DNA from: Serilophus lunatus
Taxonomy: Eukaryota > Chordata > Aves > Passeriformes > Eurylaimidae
Length of the DNA stretch: 64,000 nucleotides
Reading direction: 5' to 3'
Assembly (NCBI GenBank): GCA_013399895.1
Contig: VXBA01005693.1
Location: 370,602 to 434,601, forward strand
Part shown: positions 22,425 to 36,315 of the stretch, piece after piece
How the letters are laid out: each line of letters begins with the position of its first letter
Numbering within the stretch: the first letter of the stretch is position 1
Notes under the pieces: generated by a model
The model's database searches: none
Told to the model about the DNA's origin: nothing
What the model saw: only the letters and a program-made list of their open reading frames with translations
Translations under genes and position numbers: made by a program

Positions 22425-22463
22425 TATATATATATATATATATATGCCCATACACACACACAA
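22425..22463. repeat. (TA)n / (CA)n microsatellite
   Basis: About 21 bases of alternating TA followed, after 'tgccca', by a short ACAC run. Intergenic. Confidence 0.85.
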
Positions 22464-24804
22464 AGTGTATATAAGAAACCCCACAACAAACAAAAAACCC
22501 CAAACAATTCACTAACAAAAAGTAAGGAGACCCTCACACTGTGTAGTGTCTTGCTGTCATCCCTTGTCTTGTTCATGGGAATGAACAGAATGTGGCCCTG
22601 ACCTCTGTCAGCCTCTGTGGGAGAAAGGGACAACCTAAATCCTGTGTGAAGGCCAGGGAGCAGTACCTGTTGGCACTTCTGAGTTGTCCATGCTTTGTTT
22701 TAAACAGAGTACAGTGTAAACAGCTGTTGCTGTTAATCCTTTTTGAAATGACTGCTGGAGGAAAGCAGTTTTGAAACACAATATCCAATGTGAAAACACA
22801 ATTAAAGCATCCATTTTGGCATTCCATCTGTGCAAGTTTTCAAGCATGTAGCTTGACTCACTGCCTTTATAGCTGTGCTGCAACCCACCAGGGGTTTGTG
22901 CTTTTAAATAAGAACTGTGTTACTGTGTTTTCTCATCAGCATGTTAAAGACAGCAGCATCCAAAATAAATTCTAGTTAGTTTTCTGCAGTGCTGGTTGTC
23001 TTGGATTTCTCCATTGACTTTTCCCCTTTGTATCTGCAGTGCTTCCTTTACTTTCTAATATTCAAAGCTCAAGAAAGGCAGGATGTGACTCACCAGTTAT
23101 ATTAAATTAAAAGTAACATTACTCTGAATTTTTTCCCCTATTTCCTGGTCTGTGGAAGGATTCATATTATTATCATCTATGTGCATTTAGGTTTACCAAA
23201 AGCAATAACTCATCATCTCATCTAAGGCTGACAGTATTCAGCAAACAAACCAGCCATTAAAAAGTGAAAGCTTCTTATCTTCAGGGAAATAATGATTGTA
23301 TTAATTAGTACTGTCTTTAAGACTTGCATGCACCATGTTCCTGGAATACATTACAAAGAAATTCTGGTTTGTAAACAAGGAGAAACTGTTTTGTGTCAGG
23401 CAACTTCCAGGAAGAAGAGTAAAAATCAACTGGTAGTTCTCAGTTTTCCTGAAATGTCTTATCAGAATTTCCTTAGAGAGAAAAGCAGTTTCTATCTGCT
23501 TGTTTTAATACAGAGACAGGGGGACTTTAGTCATTATGTCATAAGATTGAATTTCAATCCTCTTCCTTCCCTGACCACTGCCTTCATTAAAAGAACAATA
23601 AAAAGCTTTCCAAAACCAAAAAGCGACCAAACAAAAACCCCATGGCCAAATTAGAACAAAAAGCCCCAGGGATCCCTCTCCTCAATGTAAAGACAGCTAT
23701 GTAAGATTTTAACTTTCTCGTAAAAAATGGTCATATCAAATCGGATTATGTCCATCTCTTCTCTTCATGGTGCAGCCAGGAGGAAGTTTCAGCCACTCTT
23801 TGTTTTAGTTTGGTTTTGTAAGCCAGCACAGGTGCCATCTACACTAAAAAGAAAAAAGAAAAAAAAGAAAATTCTGTTTCACCTTTGCAGCTGTAGATCC
23901 CCTGAACACCCACAGCACTCAGCCAGGTGTAGCAGCTCCATTTGGATGTGTCAGACACCAGCAAGGAAAAGCCACTGCTGCATTTTCATTTCCTGTAAAT
24001 AAGCACTGGGTATAGTTAGGAAGACACTGGAAATTCGCTGAATAAATCAAAAAACAAGAGTTGTTTTCACCCTAGCTGGGTTTATTTATGCTTGCTGGGA
24101 AACCCAGCAGTGTTATCTAGATAGCAAAGGGGAAATCCATGCATGAATTAATAATAACAGCTGATGTAATTCTTAGGCAGTTCTCAGTTCACTTCTTGCC
24201 CTGTGGCTTCACGTGGGGCTTCACTGGCACCATGCAGGCAATTCCCTGTACTGCTCCTTGCCTGCCTTGTGCCACCCTGCCCTGGCACCTGCCTTTCCCT
24301 GCAGACATGGCAAGGCATCCCTTTCTGGGAAGACATGGCACAGGGAGAACTGCTCCCCTCACTTGCTGAGTGAAGAGTCTTCCTGCTGGGAAGGAGTCTC
24401 ATGTGCCTGCTGAGGGATGCAGGACTGGTCCCTGAGATGAGTGAGCCATCAGAGCCCTATTTCCAGCTCTCTCTCTGGCTTGATGGGTCTCCTCTGCCCA
24501 GTTCTCCTTGGTGCATTTCCCTTGTGCTTTGACACAGAACCTGGTGCTCCTGCTATGGTCTGGCTTCTGACATCTTGTGTCACGCTGGCAGAAGTGACAA
24601 GTGTCAGGCTCTCTCTGCAGATGTCACTGATGTAACTGCACCACAGTTCAGTAACAATAAAGACAGAAGTGGATCTCCAGGAGGTACAGTCACCTCCCCA
24701 TCCCCTCATTCATCCTTCACCACTCCATGAGAAATGCCACCTCTTTCTTTCACAGGCACAGTCAGGCCCACATGCCCTGTGTGCATGGTTCAATATACAA
24801 AAGA

Positions 24805-25010
24805 AATTATTACGAGGTTGGTGAGACACTGGCACAGGTTGCCCAGAGAAGTTATGGATGCCCCATCCCTGGATGTGTTCAAGACCAGGCTGGATGGAGC
24901 TCTGAGCAACGTGGGACAGTGGAAGGTGTCCCTGCCCATGGCAGAGGGGTTAGAACTGGATGATCTTTACAGTCCCTTCCAACCCAGGCCATTCTAGGAT
25001 TCTGTGATCT
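24805..25010 (+). mobile_element. CR1-like LINE 3'-end fragment (sense)
   Basis: Contains 'gagacactggcacaggttgc', 'gtggaaggtgtccctgccca', 'ttacagtcccttccaaccca' and ends 'ctaggattctgtgatct'. Intergenic. Confidence 0.93.
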
Positions 25011-25514
25011 TGGCTCTTTTTGTAATTGTCATCCAGAACCCAGTTGATCTTACTGACCTGAGGACAATTATCAGGTAAAAAGCATGAGGGTGTTAGCCTA
25101 GTAAGAAATAACTTATCTTTTAATAAGACAACCTGTTTTGTTTTTTTTTTTTAAATATAGATTACATCAGAGCTGCAAGAGATGAAGAAAAAGTCAGGAA
25201 ATTGCACTCCCTGGTAAGCAATGAGCAGCACTGTGAGTGTGGCTGAGTAGGAGATGTTAGAAATGAGAAGGTATTTCACCACTTGGAAATTCAGTCCTTC
25301 CTGCTGCCCTGGGGAATGGGGTGACAGTGAGCTGCCTACCCACTGCCCTTGGCTGATCAGCTTCCCTCTCTAACAGCAGGTCTGTGGGAGTGAGCCTGGC
25401 AAAGGCAAACACACAGAGAGGTGTTGGCAGGCTGGGGGAGCTGGCTGTGCCTGGGCATCGTGAGGGCACAGACAGAAGGAAGTGTGGCTGTGTTTCTAGC
25501 TCACTTCTGCCATA

Positions 25515-25806
25515 TTTTACAAGACTTTTTAGAAGGGTGTGTAGTGATAGGCAAGGCTGTAATTGGTTTGAAGTGAAAGAGTGTAGGGTTAGATTGAGTA
25601 TTTGGAAGAAATTCTTTATTGTGAGGGTGGTGAGGCCCTGGCACAGGTTGCCCAGAGAAGCTGTGGATGCCCCAACCTGGGAAGTGTTCAAGGCCAGGTT
25701 GGATGGGGCTTGGAGCAACCTGGTCTGGTGGAGGGTGAAGGGAAGGGGAAGTAAAATGTTTTTGAAAGTCCCTTCCAGCCCAAACTGTTCTGTGATTCTG
25801 TGATCT
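25515..25806 (+). mobile_element. CR1-like LINE 3'-end fragment (sense)
   Basis: Contains 'gtgaggccctggcacaggtt', 'ggccaggttggatggggctt' and ends 'ctgttctgtgattctgtgat'. Second sense copy within 1 kb; it underlies the apparent 277-codon minus-strand frame. Confidence 0.93.
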
Positions 25807-28800
25807 TTTTCTGCTCCTGAGCAGGAGGCAGGTGAGCAGATTGTGCCACTTAGTCTTGGAGCTGATCCCACCCTGGTCACCTCTAAGCCATGGAAGACTT
25901 TTGCAGAAGTGAAAGCCAGAAAAGTCAACCTGCATTCAGGCTTTACTGGCAGTGCTGCTCCTGAGCTGGTCCACCCAGTTCTCAGCACCTGGCTATCAGA
26001 ATCTGAACAGCCACTGCCCACACCCAGTTTACTCTGGGTGGGCTCCCTGTCAGGGACAGAACAAGCTCCTCTCCTCACGCAACATATCACATAGACCCAG
26101 CCCAGTCTCCTCTGTCTGAGTGAGGTCCTTCAAAGCCTCAAACCAAAGGGAATTTACTCATGGTGAGCACAGACCGTTCCTTTTTAACCCTGGCAGGAGG
26201 AAAGCCAGCTCCCATAAAAGAGACACGGCTGCACCCTGTGGTGATATTTCTGCCTTGCTCCCCAGGCAGCAGTAATCTCTGATTTCAGCTCACATGCCCA
26301 TGGTGAGTCAAGTACAGCTCCATTCAAAGGAAAAGCCTTTCCTGGGAGGGTAGAGGCAGCCTGCTTTTGCCCCAGTGTGCTTTGCTTTGTGCCCGTGAGT
26401 TTAATGGACTCTTGGCACTTACCGAGCTGAGCACGTTGTTCCCAGCTCAGCTCATCCACATACAATAAAATGATGTAATTCATGAGGAAATCATATCTGA
26501 ATTACCCTGATGGAAGTCCATCAAGTAGGCTGAACATGCAGGGGTAACACAAGGCTCAGTAAGATCTGGGGGAGGAAGGGAAAGTCTTTCTGGATCTGAG
26601 TTTTCAGCCAAGCTCCTGTGAGAAGCAAACAGATCACCCCTATAGAGTTACTTACCAGGCTTCTGTCTGAGTGCAAAGGCACAGCCCCTGCACACACTGC
26701 CATGGATTTTTGCAATTAGCAAATCCTTCTTGAACTACAGAAGAAGAAACATGCTTAGGCCATCACTGCCACTGCCACAAGCCACGAAAGAAATTCATCT
26801 AAAAAAAATGCAAATGGATTTGTACTGGCAACTTTGTTTTGAAGGAATGTAATTAGTGTTTTACTGATTGCTTTCTGCATCCCTGTGACTTTCCTGGCTT
26901 CTCTCTGAGATCATCCTGGTGACCAAAGGTTGGCACCAAGGCTGTGTTCACACAGAGGTTAATGAGTAGGACCTATAAGAGGAATGAGGGTGGGAGGAGG
27001 AGTTTGCTCTCTCTGCAGAACATTCAGCATCATCAGAGCACTGCCATCAACTACTGACCCATTCTAGGGCCTGCAGTGAACCATTTGAATTTGCTTCTGT
27101 CCCATTTTGGATTATGTGGTCAACTCCTTGTGGCAGAAACTGTACTTTGCTTAAAATCTGCAGACTGCCCAGCAATTTGGGGCTACCACGGAATTAAATC
27201 TTCCAGCAGAAAGTAGTATGTGGGATTAGAAGTGAAAAGGGAATTCATGACATTGCTCTAACTTTTCCTAGGAAGGGGAGACACCCCTTTCCATTTAATC
27301 TGTTTCCTGGTGGAACATGGCTTTCCCTGGAGAAAGCCAGGTGAATTTTAAACTAAGAGGTTTCCAGTGCATCGTTCCAGTTTTATGTATCCATGTGGAT
27401 AACCACTGTAGAAGATTAGAGCTAGACTGAAGGACCAGTGTTTAGATTCAAAATATATAGTCTAAGATTTGAGGTCAAGTTTGCAACTCAGCCAAACCTA
27501 TTTGGGATGATTCATATCCTCACTAGGATTGGGATTACTGTAAAATTGCCAACTGTTATAAATCTCAATTTGATCCAGAGGAAGAAAATATTGGAAAGAA
27601 TTTGTGGTAGTCTCAGTGTTGAGAGGGTAAATGTTGGATCCATCTTCAGCTATTGAGGTTTTAGGGGCTTGCTTGTCTTTCTGGTGACTGTGCCTGTGGG
27701 ACCACTCAGAGCTGGATGGCTGATGCATGTTGCTTATGGAATCATATTCCTGGCAGAGGCATTAGAAGTGATCAGTAGCTTTTACAGACACATGATAGTT
27801 ATAAAGTTTACTGCCAGCACCATGTAATCACTGAGAATAGTAGCTATTATCCTCCCCACCCTGCTAACTCCTTGAAGGATAAAAAGGAAATCTAAAAATT
27901 TTGTGTAATTTTCTTCTTTGATCCTCCCTTGGCAAATCTTGAGCAGAGTGGTTGTGCAGCTGGGAATGAGGAGACTGATGTGACTGACTGTCGTGAGAGG
28001 GATTTCAGTGTGTTTTGCAGAAGGATAATGAAACTGCCTGCTTGGTTCAAAGATGGAGTGTCCTTTCAAATGATGAGTCCCCTTCACCTGTGAAAGGATA
28101 GATATTAATATTCTTCCAGGACTTTTTTAACAGTGAGCACCAGCATGAAAAGAAATGTCAGGCTCTATGTGTGTCCTTGTTTTTATGCTGCTTTTCCCTA
28201 CATGAGAATACATTCAGATGGGCTGAAAAGGGGTTCTTACTGGAGTAGAGTAGCTAATACTATAACAGGGAAAGATAAAAGGTTTTGGCTTTGGGCAGTG
28301 TGGGAAATGGATGGAGCTGATGCAAGCTGATGAACTCGTATTTGGGCAGAAGGAGATATAATCCTGCCTGGTGTAAACCCTGCACCCATCACAGAGCACA
28401 GGAGGGCACATACCCTGCTAGGCCTGCGCAGCTGCTGCTCCTGCATCCAGGAATATGTGACTGGAATTTTGTCTCATGAGCCCCACATGCACATTTGAAT
28501 GCAAATGTAACTGACAAACCTGCTTTGTTAATCCTTGTATTGCAACTTGAGAGACACAGCAACAGCGTGGAGACATTCAGCTCGTGTTCAGGTGACCAGT
28601 GCTTCTTATTTTGGCACTTGGCAATAGTGCCCAGCACTTCGTTCCTTACTTAGGACCAACAGAGTCCTCAGTTTTACTCTTTACATGCTAAAGAGGGCCC
28701 ATCTCCTGTCTCCCTCTGGCTCTGCAATGCCAGCTCCTACCTCTGCTGTCTGTGGGAAGTGCACCTTGCAAGGACCCCACACCACAGGCGATCCTCAGCA

Positions 28801-28829
28801 GGGAATCCACTGCCCTTCCTAAGCCTGAT

Positions 28830-29110
28830 ACAGAATCCCAGAATAGTTTGGGTTGAAGGGATCTAAAATGTCATCCAGCTCCAACATCCCTGCCACGGGC
28901 AGGGACACCTTCCACTATCCCAGGTTCCTCAGAGCCCTGTCCAGCTCAGCCTTGGACACTTCCAGGGATGAGGCATCCACAACTTCTCAGGGCAACCTGT
29001 TTCAGTGCCTCACCACCCTCACAGTCAAGAATTTCTTCCTAATATCTAAACTCGCTCTCTTTCAGTTTGAAGCCATTCCCCCTTGTCCTGTCACTTCATA
29101 CCTGGTCGTA
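28830..29110 (-). mobile_element. CR1-like LINE 3'-end fragment (antisense)
   Basis: Reads 'cagaatcccagaatagtttg', 'ggcagggacaccttccacta', 'tgaggcatccacaacttctc' and 'gaagccattcccccttgtcc'. Intergenic. Confidence 0.93.
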
Positions 29111-32100
29111 GCAGCACTGCCAGAGCAGATGTGTGCAGCTTCAAACCTGGAACTCATTCCCCCTGTAGGAAGGCTGGGGGTGAAACTCTTCCCATGGGAT
29201 GGGCATTTTGGGGTGCCAGGCTTGGTTTTCCTGTTGCTATAGCTACATTCCTCCTGCAGGAGCTAATCCATGGCTATGCTGCCAGTCACCTGGCAGCAAA
29301 ATTACAGCAACAGTTGGGACAGCAGAGCAAGGGCAGCATGTGCACATATACCCGGGGCTAATCCAGGCTCTTTTATCTGCTCTAGATTACCTGGTGTGTT
29401 TACAGAGAAGATGATTTTCCAGGCAACTATTTGGAGGCACCAGGCTGTAACTTCGGGAATATTGCACTGTGTAAATGCACACTTAGAGGGCAAATTCTGG
29501 TATAACCTATGGTGGTGAAACTAATTTTTTGCTGAGCTCTGAAGAAGGCAGGTCAAAAATAAAATTAAGAAAACCCAGGCAAATCCTGTCTGGCAAACAA
29601 GCTTTGATTTTGACCCCACTGTATGGAGAACAAATCCTTCCATGCAGCACAGCCCAGGATTAAGTTCTTGTTTGAAAAAATGTTCCAGGAGTCGTTATTC
29701 ACTTTTACAGTCTGCAAACACCTTCTCACTCTGCAAACTTTGAGTTCCTCTTGAAAGTCACGCCATCCCCCTTCATATTCAAGATGATTATTGTCTCCCT
29801 AGTTAAATGTTAATGGTCTGGGATGAGAAAAGACCTTTGTCCTAGAGATAAATTTAGAGGTGTTACAAGGTTGTTGCACTGGAAATAATGAACTTAATCT
29901 GTTTTAAAAAAAGTAAACACTCTGAGTCAGCCTTCATAATTCAAGTTTGAAAGGAAGAGCTGTACCATCCCAATTGGAACGTACAAGCTTTTAATATTAA
30001 TCAGCTTGCAACTCTTTCAATTTAATTTTATGTATTTTCATGCAAAAGACACCCGTGGAGCCTTGAATCTGTAGGACAACTAAGTGCAGCTCTATGAATG
30101 TCTAGAATCCAGTGCAGCACAGCACTGAGTATTCACAATTTTCTCCTTAGTCAAAATAGTTAAATAAATGCCCAAATAAAGATGTAGGCATAAGAACTGA
30201 TTTTTTCCTGCCTTTTAAAACCTTTCTAGCAGATGAACCTGGATGATCTGTTGTAGCTCAGTCTTTTATGAAGGTACTTAGCAGCACCTGGTGCTGCCTC
30301 CATGAGTGGAAATTGCAACCTGAAGCACAGGTCAATGAATAAATCCTGTCCAGGGTGAATAAATGAAACAGCTGGTAGGATAAAATGGAAGACTGTAAAT
30401 AAAGGGGAGATCCCTGTACTTTTTGTCCACTATGAACCAGGTTCTCCCTGTATGCCAGCTGCCTTCCAGATGGAGACAAAACTTGCTGCTGAAACTCTCT
30501 GGCAAGGCATGTCCAGCCTCCACCAGCTCTGGATGATGCAGCCTTGGCTCACCAGCCCTAAAATGGGTGATGTGTCCTCTGCAAGCAAAGGAGCTGGGAC
30601 AGGTCACTCCTCCTGGAGATCTGCCCTTGGCAGCACACACAGCAGGCAGCATAAGGAGGATCAAAGTCTTGAGTGAGGGGGCAAAAAGTGACATATAACC
30701 TGCAAGAAATGAAGTTGTCATTTATGACACACATATCACCCTGGTGAACTTTCTGAAGTACATGGTGTTTAACTTTTAGGAACATATTCCGTCAGCTCTT
30801 CCCTGAGATAAGAAATTCCCTCCCTGCAGTCAGATCCTGCTTGGCCAGGCCTGGAGGTACCATGTGAGGCCACATGCCCTGAAGTCAAACGAGTCAGGTT
30901 GTTTCAAAGCCAGACAAGGAAAAGTGGTGGAAGACACTTCTAATAAGGATGTTATGGGTTGGTTTGTTGAAAGAATAACTCCTCTTGAAATTAATAATTT
31001 TATTTTTTTTTTGGAAGGGAAATAATAGCTAGAACACATAGGCATTGCTTTGAATGCTCATTTTATTTAGCTGAGGTTTTTCCAGTACAGAAAATGAAAT
31101 TTCAAGCTTTCAAGTCTGTACTGATGAAAAGGGAAATCTTTCCATCTTCCTAGAGAGGTGGCCAACACCCCAAGACTGTCAGTGTACAAGATGCATTTGG
31201 TCAACGCCCTTAATAACTTTTGTTCAGCCCAGAAGTGGAAGTACAAGCACTGTAGAACAAAACTGGCTTCCAGGGTCTAACCAGGGGAGCTATTAATTGG
31301 GCATTCTAGAAGGCATGGCTTGGGCACACAAATTTGAGGAGGATTTATACATATTTGTGTTGATTTTCTTGTTGCATTTTTCAGCCCAGTGTTCCTGAGC
31401 CCAGAACACTCTCCGTGGGCTGAGAACAAGCTCTTCTCTTATAAAATGACATGCAGGTACTCCAAGTCTCTGTCACTTTGGAGCTTTAGGGCAGAGGATC
31501 TGCTGGGTCTGTCAGCCAGGCAGTAACTCTGTTTCCACACAGTTTGGGGATCAGAGATTTTTCCTCAGAGACATTATAGCAAACTTTGGCTGTGACAAGA
31601 CTGGTTTACACTTTCCAAGCCCTCCTGGTTCTAAGTTTGTCTTGCAACAGAGCCAAGAGCATTACAAAAATGTGTACAGATTGCTACTTTATGTGTGTGC
31701 TTGTGCCTGAGTACACCTGTAATTCCTGAATACGTGCCAAAATAGCCAGAAGGCTTTTTTTGTGTGTGAGTTTGACTTCTCACAAGCAAAGAGCCAGATC
31801 TGCTACAACATGATATCTGGCCTGTTGGTTACAGCTTCTCCATTTATGAGGACATCTACTAAGTGGTTTTTTGCCAGAAGTTTCTCTTTTCTGATAGTGG
31901 TAACTGTTGGTTTTTGCATTTGAAAACCACAAGGTGCTTTACAGATGTGGGTCTCTGTTAGAAAGGAGAGGGAAACACTGACTTGCTGCCTTGTTCTGGA
32001 GGGTATTTGAACCAGTGGCAGATAAAGGTTTGTTATTAAGACTTACTGCTCTCCTGCACTATCCTAGCTACCTCACACAGATCAGGACTTCAATGTGCCA

Positions 32101-33120
32101 GTTTTTCAGGATATAAACTACACTTCTGCCAAGGCACTGACCTGGAGAGCTGAGAGAAAGAAGAGATTGCCCACTGCACTGCCCAGAAAGTGAGCATCCC
32201 AGCTGTTTTAAACCCACTTCAGAAAGTCTGTGCTTCACTTTGCTGGTGCTGAACAATCTTCATCACAAGAGTGTGCATGGGAGAGGGTTATGCATCCAGA
32301 AGGGTGGCTGAGGAGGGCAGGACCTGCCTGGTGCCCTCTGGACCACAGCCCAGAGATGGGATGTGCCTGATTTCAGAAAAACCTCTGGGACAGCAATTTT
32401 TTTTTTTTTGCATTGGGAGTCAGAGCAGCAGCTGGATGGCCCTACATGGAGCTGTGCTTTCAGGTACATCCTTCCTACAGGCTGCAGCTTGAGTGCTCCT
32501 TGTTACTAACACACGTGTTGCTGTGTTTTATAGCCACAGACAAACCAAGAAGATGATCTGTGTGTGTGTGTGAGGTCAATGTGAGGAGATTTTGCATTAG
32601 TAAGGTGGGTGACTTGCCCAATTGTTTCTACTCTCTCACACAAAACTTCACTATCTGACAGGAGAATAAAAAGCAGTGTGCATGCCCTTAATACCACAAA
32701 GGTAAGACACGTTCTTCAGATGTTTTCAGGGAGAAGGGGAAGTTTGCACTAAAAACCTCCTGTTTAAAACATGAAAATTGAACAGTGACTGACAGTGCTT
32801 CTCCTCCTGGGCTCATACTCCACACTAGCTCTCTGCTTTGCTCCCATATGGAGCAGATGCTGCTGTTATTGCTGCTCAGAAGCAGCACTGGCATGAACAA
32901 TTTCCATGTACAGATACTTCTGTGGCATTACATAACCAGTGTATTAACATGCAATAAATTTTCATTGCACACTGGTTGCTCTGTGGGTATTCACTTTTTT
33001 AAAAGGCTATTTCCTTCCAAAGACATGCAGTTACATGTCTAAACATACAGTCTCAGTTTGATCTGATTAGCAAAGCCATACTGAAAAACTGAGTATGGGG
33101 CTCTGGGATTTCACAGGTTT

Positions 33121-33137
33121 AAAAAAAAAAAAAAAAA
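33121..33137. repeat. Homopolymer A run (17)
   Basis: Uninterrupted A tract in intergenic DNA. No clear retroposed body on its 5' side. Confidence 0.85.
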
Positions 33138-34488
33138 GAAAAAGTAAAATCTCTGCTTTTTCTAAATTAATGGTGTGGATCACAAGTCTGGGAGTAGCAA
33201 TGTAAGGCTGGGATGCACATGGCACTCTCATGATGCTGAAAGTTGAGTGCAATGGGTCATAGAAGATTCTTTGTAAGACATCTACTGTAAACTGAAAAAA
33301 CACTGAGATCTAATAGTTACTCTTATTCATTGGGATAGGGAGAGAAAAGATTAACTCACACTTAAGACATCTGTCTGCCTGCCTCAGAAAACTTCATTTT
33401 CATGCTAAGCCTAGTTTTGAAATGTCACCTTGAAAACGTGTGACATTTTAATGGGCTGATTGCCATGATTCTCAAAACCTTTAATTTGCATATGAATCAC
33501 AATGTTAAATATTATGGGGAAAGTGTAAGAAACTAGAATTATGGGAGAATACCTTGCATTCCCCTTGGTTAAACATCTGTTGGGAGGACTGTCTCTTAGA
33601 AATCTAATGTTACAAAGGCAAATGAGATTAAAAAAATGCTGTGTTATTCCCATTTATACCGTTAGCTGGTTGTGATTGCATCTGGATTTTTCTTACAGCT
33701 GCCTGTGAATAGCAGCCTGGGTGTTGCCTGCCCTTTCCATAAGCCTCACAGCACGTCGCAGCATCATGACAGTCACTAGTGCAGCCCTGAGGATGGGTTG
33801 CATTCCCTTCTCCCATGTTTCTGATGCAGCTCCAAGGAAGTCAGTGAGATTCTGCCAATGTCTTCCATTCAGTTCTCTCCAGTAAACAGTTTTTGGGCTG
33901 CTCTTAAAAATGATGGAGTCAAAACAAGCCCCAAAAGCCATCAACTCCCAAATATCCCTGTGCTTCATTTAGAGAAAGCTAAGAAGCCTGCACTGTGCAA
34001 TCAGCTCCTGTATGCCAGAGTCCATGACTAGGCTGGTGGGAGTTCAGCACACAGAAAAACACTTGCTGGATTAGGGTTTGTGGTCAGAGAAAATCCTTCC
34101 AACTGAAACAAAACTTCCTACGAGGATCTAACTCCTAAGCAGTTTTATTGGAAGGAGGGTGAAGTCAAGTTCCTACAGCAGGTTTTCTCATCTAATATTA
34201 AGTAGCTCAGTGCAGGACTTGGCATAGCCTAAGCAATTGTTCATAGCTCCTGCACAGCCCATCTGCTTTGGGAGCTTGTTTGTGACGGAAATCCGCTCGA
34301 TTGGAAAGGGTAAATTCTATCTAATTATGAAAAAGAGGTGAAGAATTCCACAATCTGGAACAATTCCAGGACAATCTGGGTCACAATGTACTTTGGATTA
34401 AAAGATTTAGTGAAGAAAAAGGGCCCAAACCACATAATTCCCATTCAACTTTCAAGCACCAAAAGTTTGAGGTTAATCAAAACTAGGG

Positions 34489-34494
34489 TTTATT
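34489..34494 (-). terminator. PDE9A: Candidate PDE9A poly(A) signal (AATAAA)
   Basis: The reverse complement of tttatt gives AATAAA, about 1.8 kb beyond the stop. Another AATAAA lies at 34149-34144. Confidence 0.3.
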
Positions 34495-34884
34495 TCATCC
34501 ATTCATGGAGATGTCTGTGTAAGCTGGAGCTGACCCTGTGCTTGGATCTCCCTGTTTCCTTTGGGATCTGTTCAAATCCAGGGACCAGTCCCTTTTGCAT
34601 TTTGCAGCAGAAGGCCCAAAACCACACAGAAAATGCTGTTTAAAGGAAAAGGCACAAGCAGAGAGAAGTAGCTGTGAGTCTGTTCTGGGTCTCTGGAAAC
34701 ATGCAGGTAGGAACAGGGTAGAGGGATGGAAGTTTCGTGCTAATTTAGACCTCCCTGAGGGATTGAAGAGTTGCTGAAATAATACAGTTTTTTCCCAATA
34801 CAAAGAGGCCAAACATGGGAAACCTGTGGTGCACAGGAGTCAATCACAGTATTTAGGAGAAGAGTGCACAGTCTTAATCTGTGC

Positions 34885-35116
34885 AGGGGAGATGGGGGTT
34901 AGACATTAGGAAGAATTTCTTTATAGAGAGAATGATTTGCCATTGGAATGGGCTGCCCAGGGAGGTGGTGGAGTCACCATCCCTGGAGGTGTTTAAGAGG
35001 AGACTGGATGTGGCACCCAGTGCCATGGTCTAGTTGATGAGGTGATGTTGGGTCAAAGGTTGGACTCGATCTCAGAGGTCTTTTCCAATTTAATTGATTC
35101 TGTGATTCTGTGATTT
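34885..35116 (+). mobile_element. CR1-like LINE 3'-end fragment (sense)
   Basis: Contains 'ttagacattaggaagaattt', 'attggaatgggctgcccagg', 'aaaggttggactcgatctca' and ends 'ttctgtgattctgtgatt'. It lies in the probable PDE9A 3'UTR, antisense to that gene. Confidence 0.9.
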
Positions 35117-36264
35117 CTGGCTGTCTGTTCACACCACTGCAACACTGTGTTGAGCTCTGCTCCCAGCATTTACAAAGCCATCAATGAAACTGGAGCTTTT
35201 TTGGTGCTACACTTGTGATGTGTGTATACCACAAAAATAATTCTAAAGCTTGTACTCTTAAGGAGAACCATCCCTCCCCTTTTCTGCACAACCCCTAACC
35301 TTGTATTCATTATGAAAGCATTTGTCTTTAAGAAACACAAACAGCTCTCAGGTGAATGCATATGCAAAGGAAAACAAGTACAACACCCGTTTCTGTAGAA
35401 GAATATATTATTTAGCAGATCAGTTTAAAAGTAAAAAAAAAATCTGTACATCTTTGAAGGTTTTTCTTGTTGGTTTTTTTTTGCATCAACAAGGATAAAA
35501 ATGTGTTTGCACCGTGGTTTCAGCTTTGTGCTCCCTTCTTTTGCATTGAAGGATCTCATGATGTCCAGATGCATCAGGCCACAAAGCAGCCCTGGAAACT
35601 CAGTAAAGTTTCTTCTGATTTTTTGTAGTGTAGAAAAAAAACCCCAAGAAAATTACATCCACTGTGTTGGGCTTCTGAATGTACTGTGAACACTATAAAA
35701 TTCAGAGAATAATACGCAGAAATGTGTCATTAGGGCCTACTAGGCAAACAAAAATGTATGCCAGGACCCTTGTCAGTACAGAAGCATCTGTTAAGCTATG
35801 CTGTAATTAGCATACTGCTGTACACATATATAAAGTATCTTCACTAAGAGAACTTCTTCTTGTGTTTTTGGATGCCAGTGGAACATTTCCCAGAAAAGGC
35901 TCCTTAGCTAAACTCTTGATTTGTCTCTACAAACCGCAGGCAGTTTGGTCACCAAGAAGGCAGATCTGCTGGAGATTTGAGCCATGCTGCAACCCATGCA
36001 ATGTCCATAGGGGAAATCCTGCCAGGAGGCTGTGGTGGGAATGCTGGAGTGTGGAGAGCCCTTGATGTCTGATGGCAGCAGCATCTGTGTGAGGAGGCTG
36101 TAGATGAGGTGCCCAAGCAGGCAGGACATCCATCCCTTCCCCCTCTCCTTGTACATGGTCCCAGCTGGATTTCGACTTAGCTACCACATCCATTTGGCAA
36201 ATGCAGCATTTCTCAAAACCAGAGTAACCTCAGGGCTTGTGTTTTGTTCAAAGGCTTTTTCGTC

Positions 36265-36315
36265 TCACTTTTCGGTACTGCCAGTCGTCAAACTTTCACT
36301 TTTCTGTTTCTGCAA
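36265..36315 (-). CDS. PDE9A: PDE9A terminal coding exon with stop
   Basis: The acceptor is tcttcgtttcag. The exon reads LQKQKSESLTTGSTEK and then TGA at 36267-36265. Human has LQKKTDSLTSGATEK followed by about 16 more residues. The match in position, phase and sequence identifies the exon, and the stop makes the bird tail shorter. Confidence 0.88.
   Translation of the reverse strand: MQKQKSESLTTGSTEK

Larger units (their letters stand above)
19376..34143. other. Intergenic region between WDR4 and PDE9A
   Basis: About 14.8 kb with no conserved coding exon that I can identify on either strand. It holds CR1 fragments at 24805-25010, 25515-25806 and 28830-29110, a (TA)n(CA)n microsatellite at 22425-22463 and an A run at 33121-33137. 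Long open frames here (for example minus 25257-26090) run through CR1 DNA and are not genes. Non-coding transcripts cannot be excluded from sequence alone. Confidence 0.7.
34144..36264 (-). other. PDE9A: Probable PDE9A 3' untranslated region
   Basis: Sequence after the PDE9A stop, read on the minus strand. The first canonical AATAAA hexamers I find are at 34494-34489 and 34149-34144, giving a UTR of 1.8-2.1 kb. The stretch contains a CR1 fragment at 34885-35116. The length is an inference; no transcript end can be seen. Confidence 0.35.

Noticed and set aside
25257..26090. 277-codon open frame on the minus strand
   Set aside because: Its middle third is CR1 3'-end DNA read in the opposite orientation (25515-25806), a part of CR1 that does not encode protein; no protein family is recognisable in the rest.
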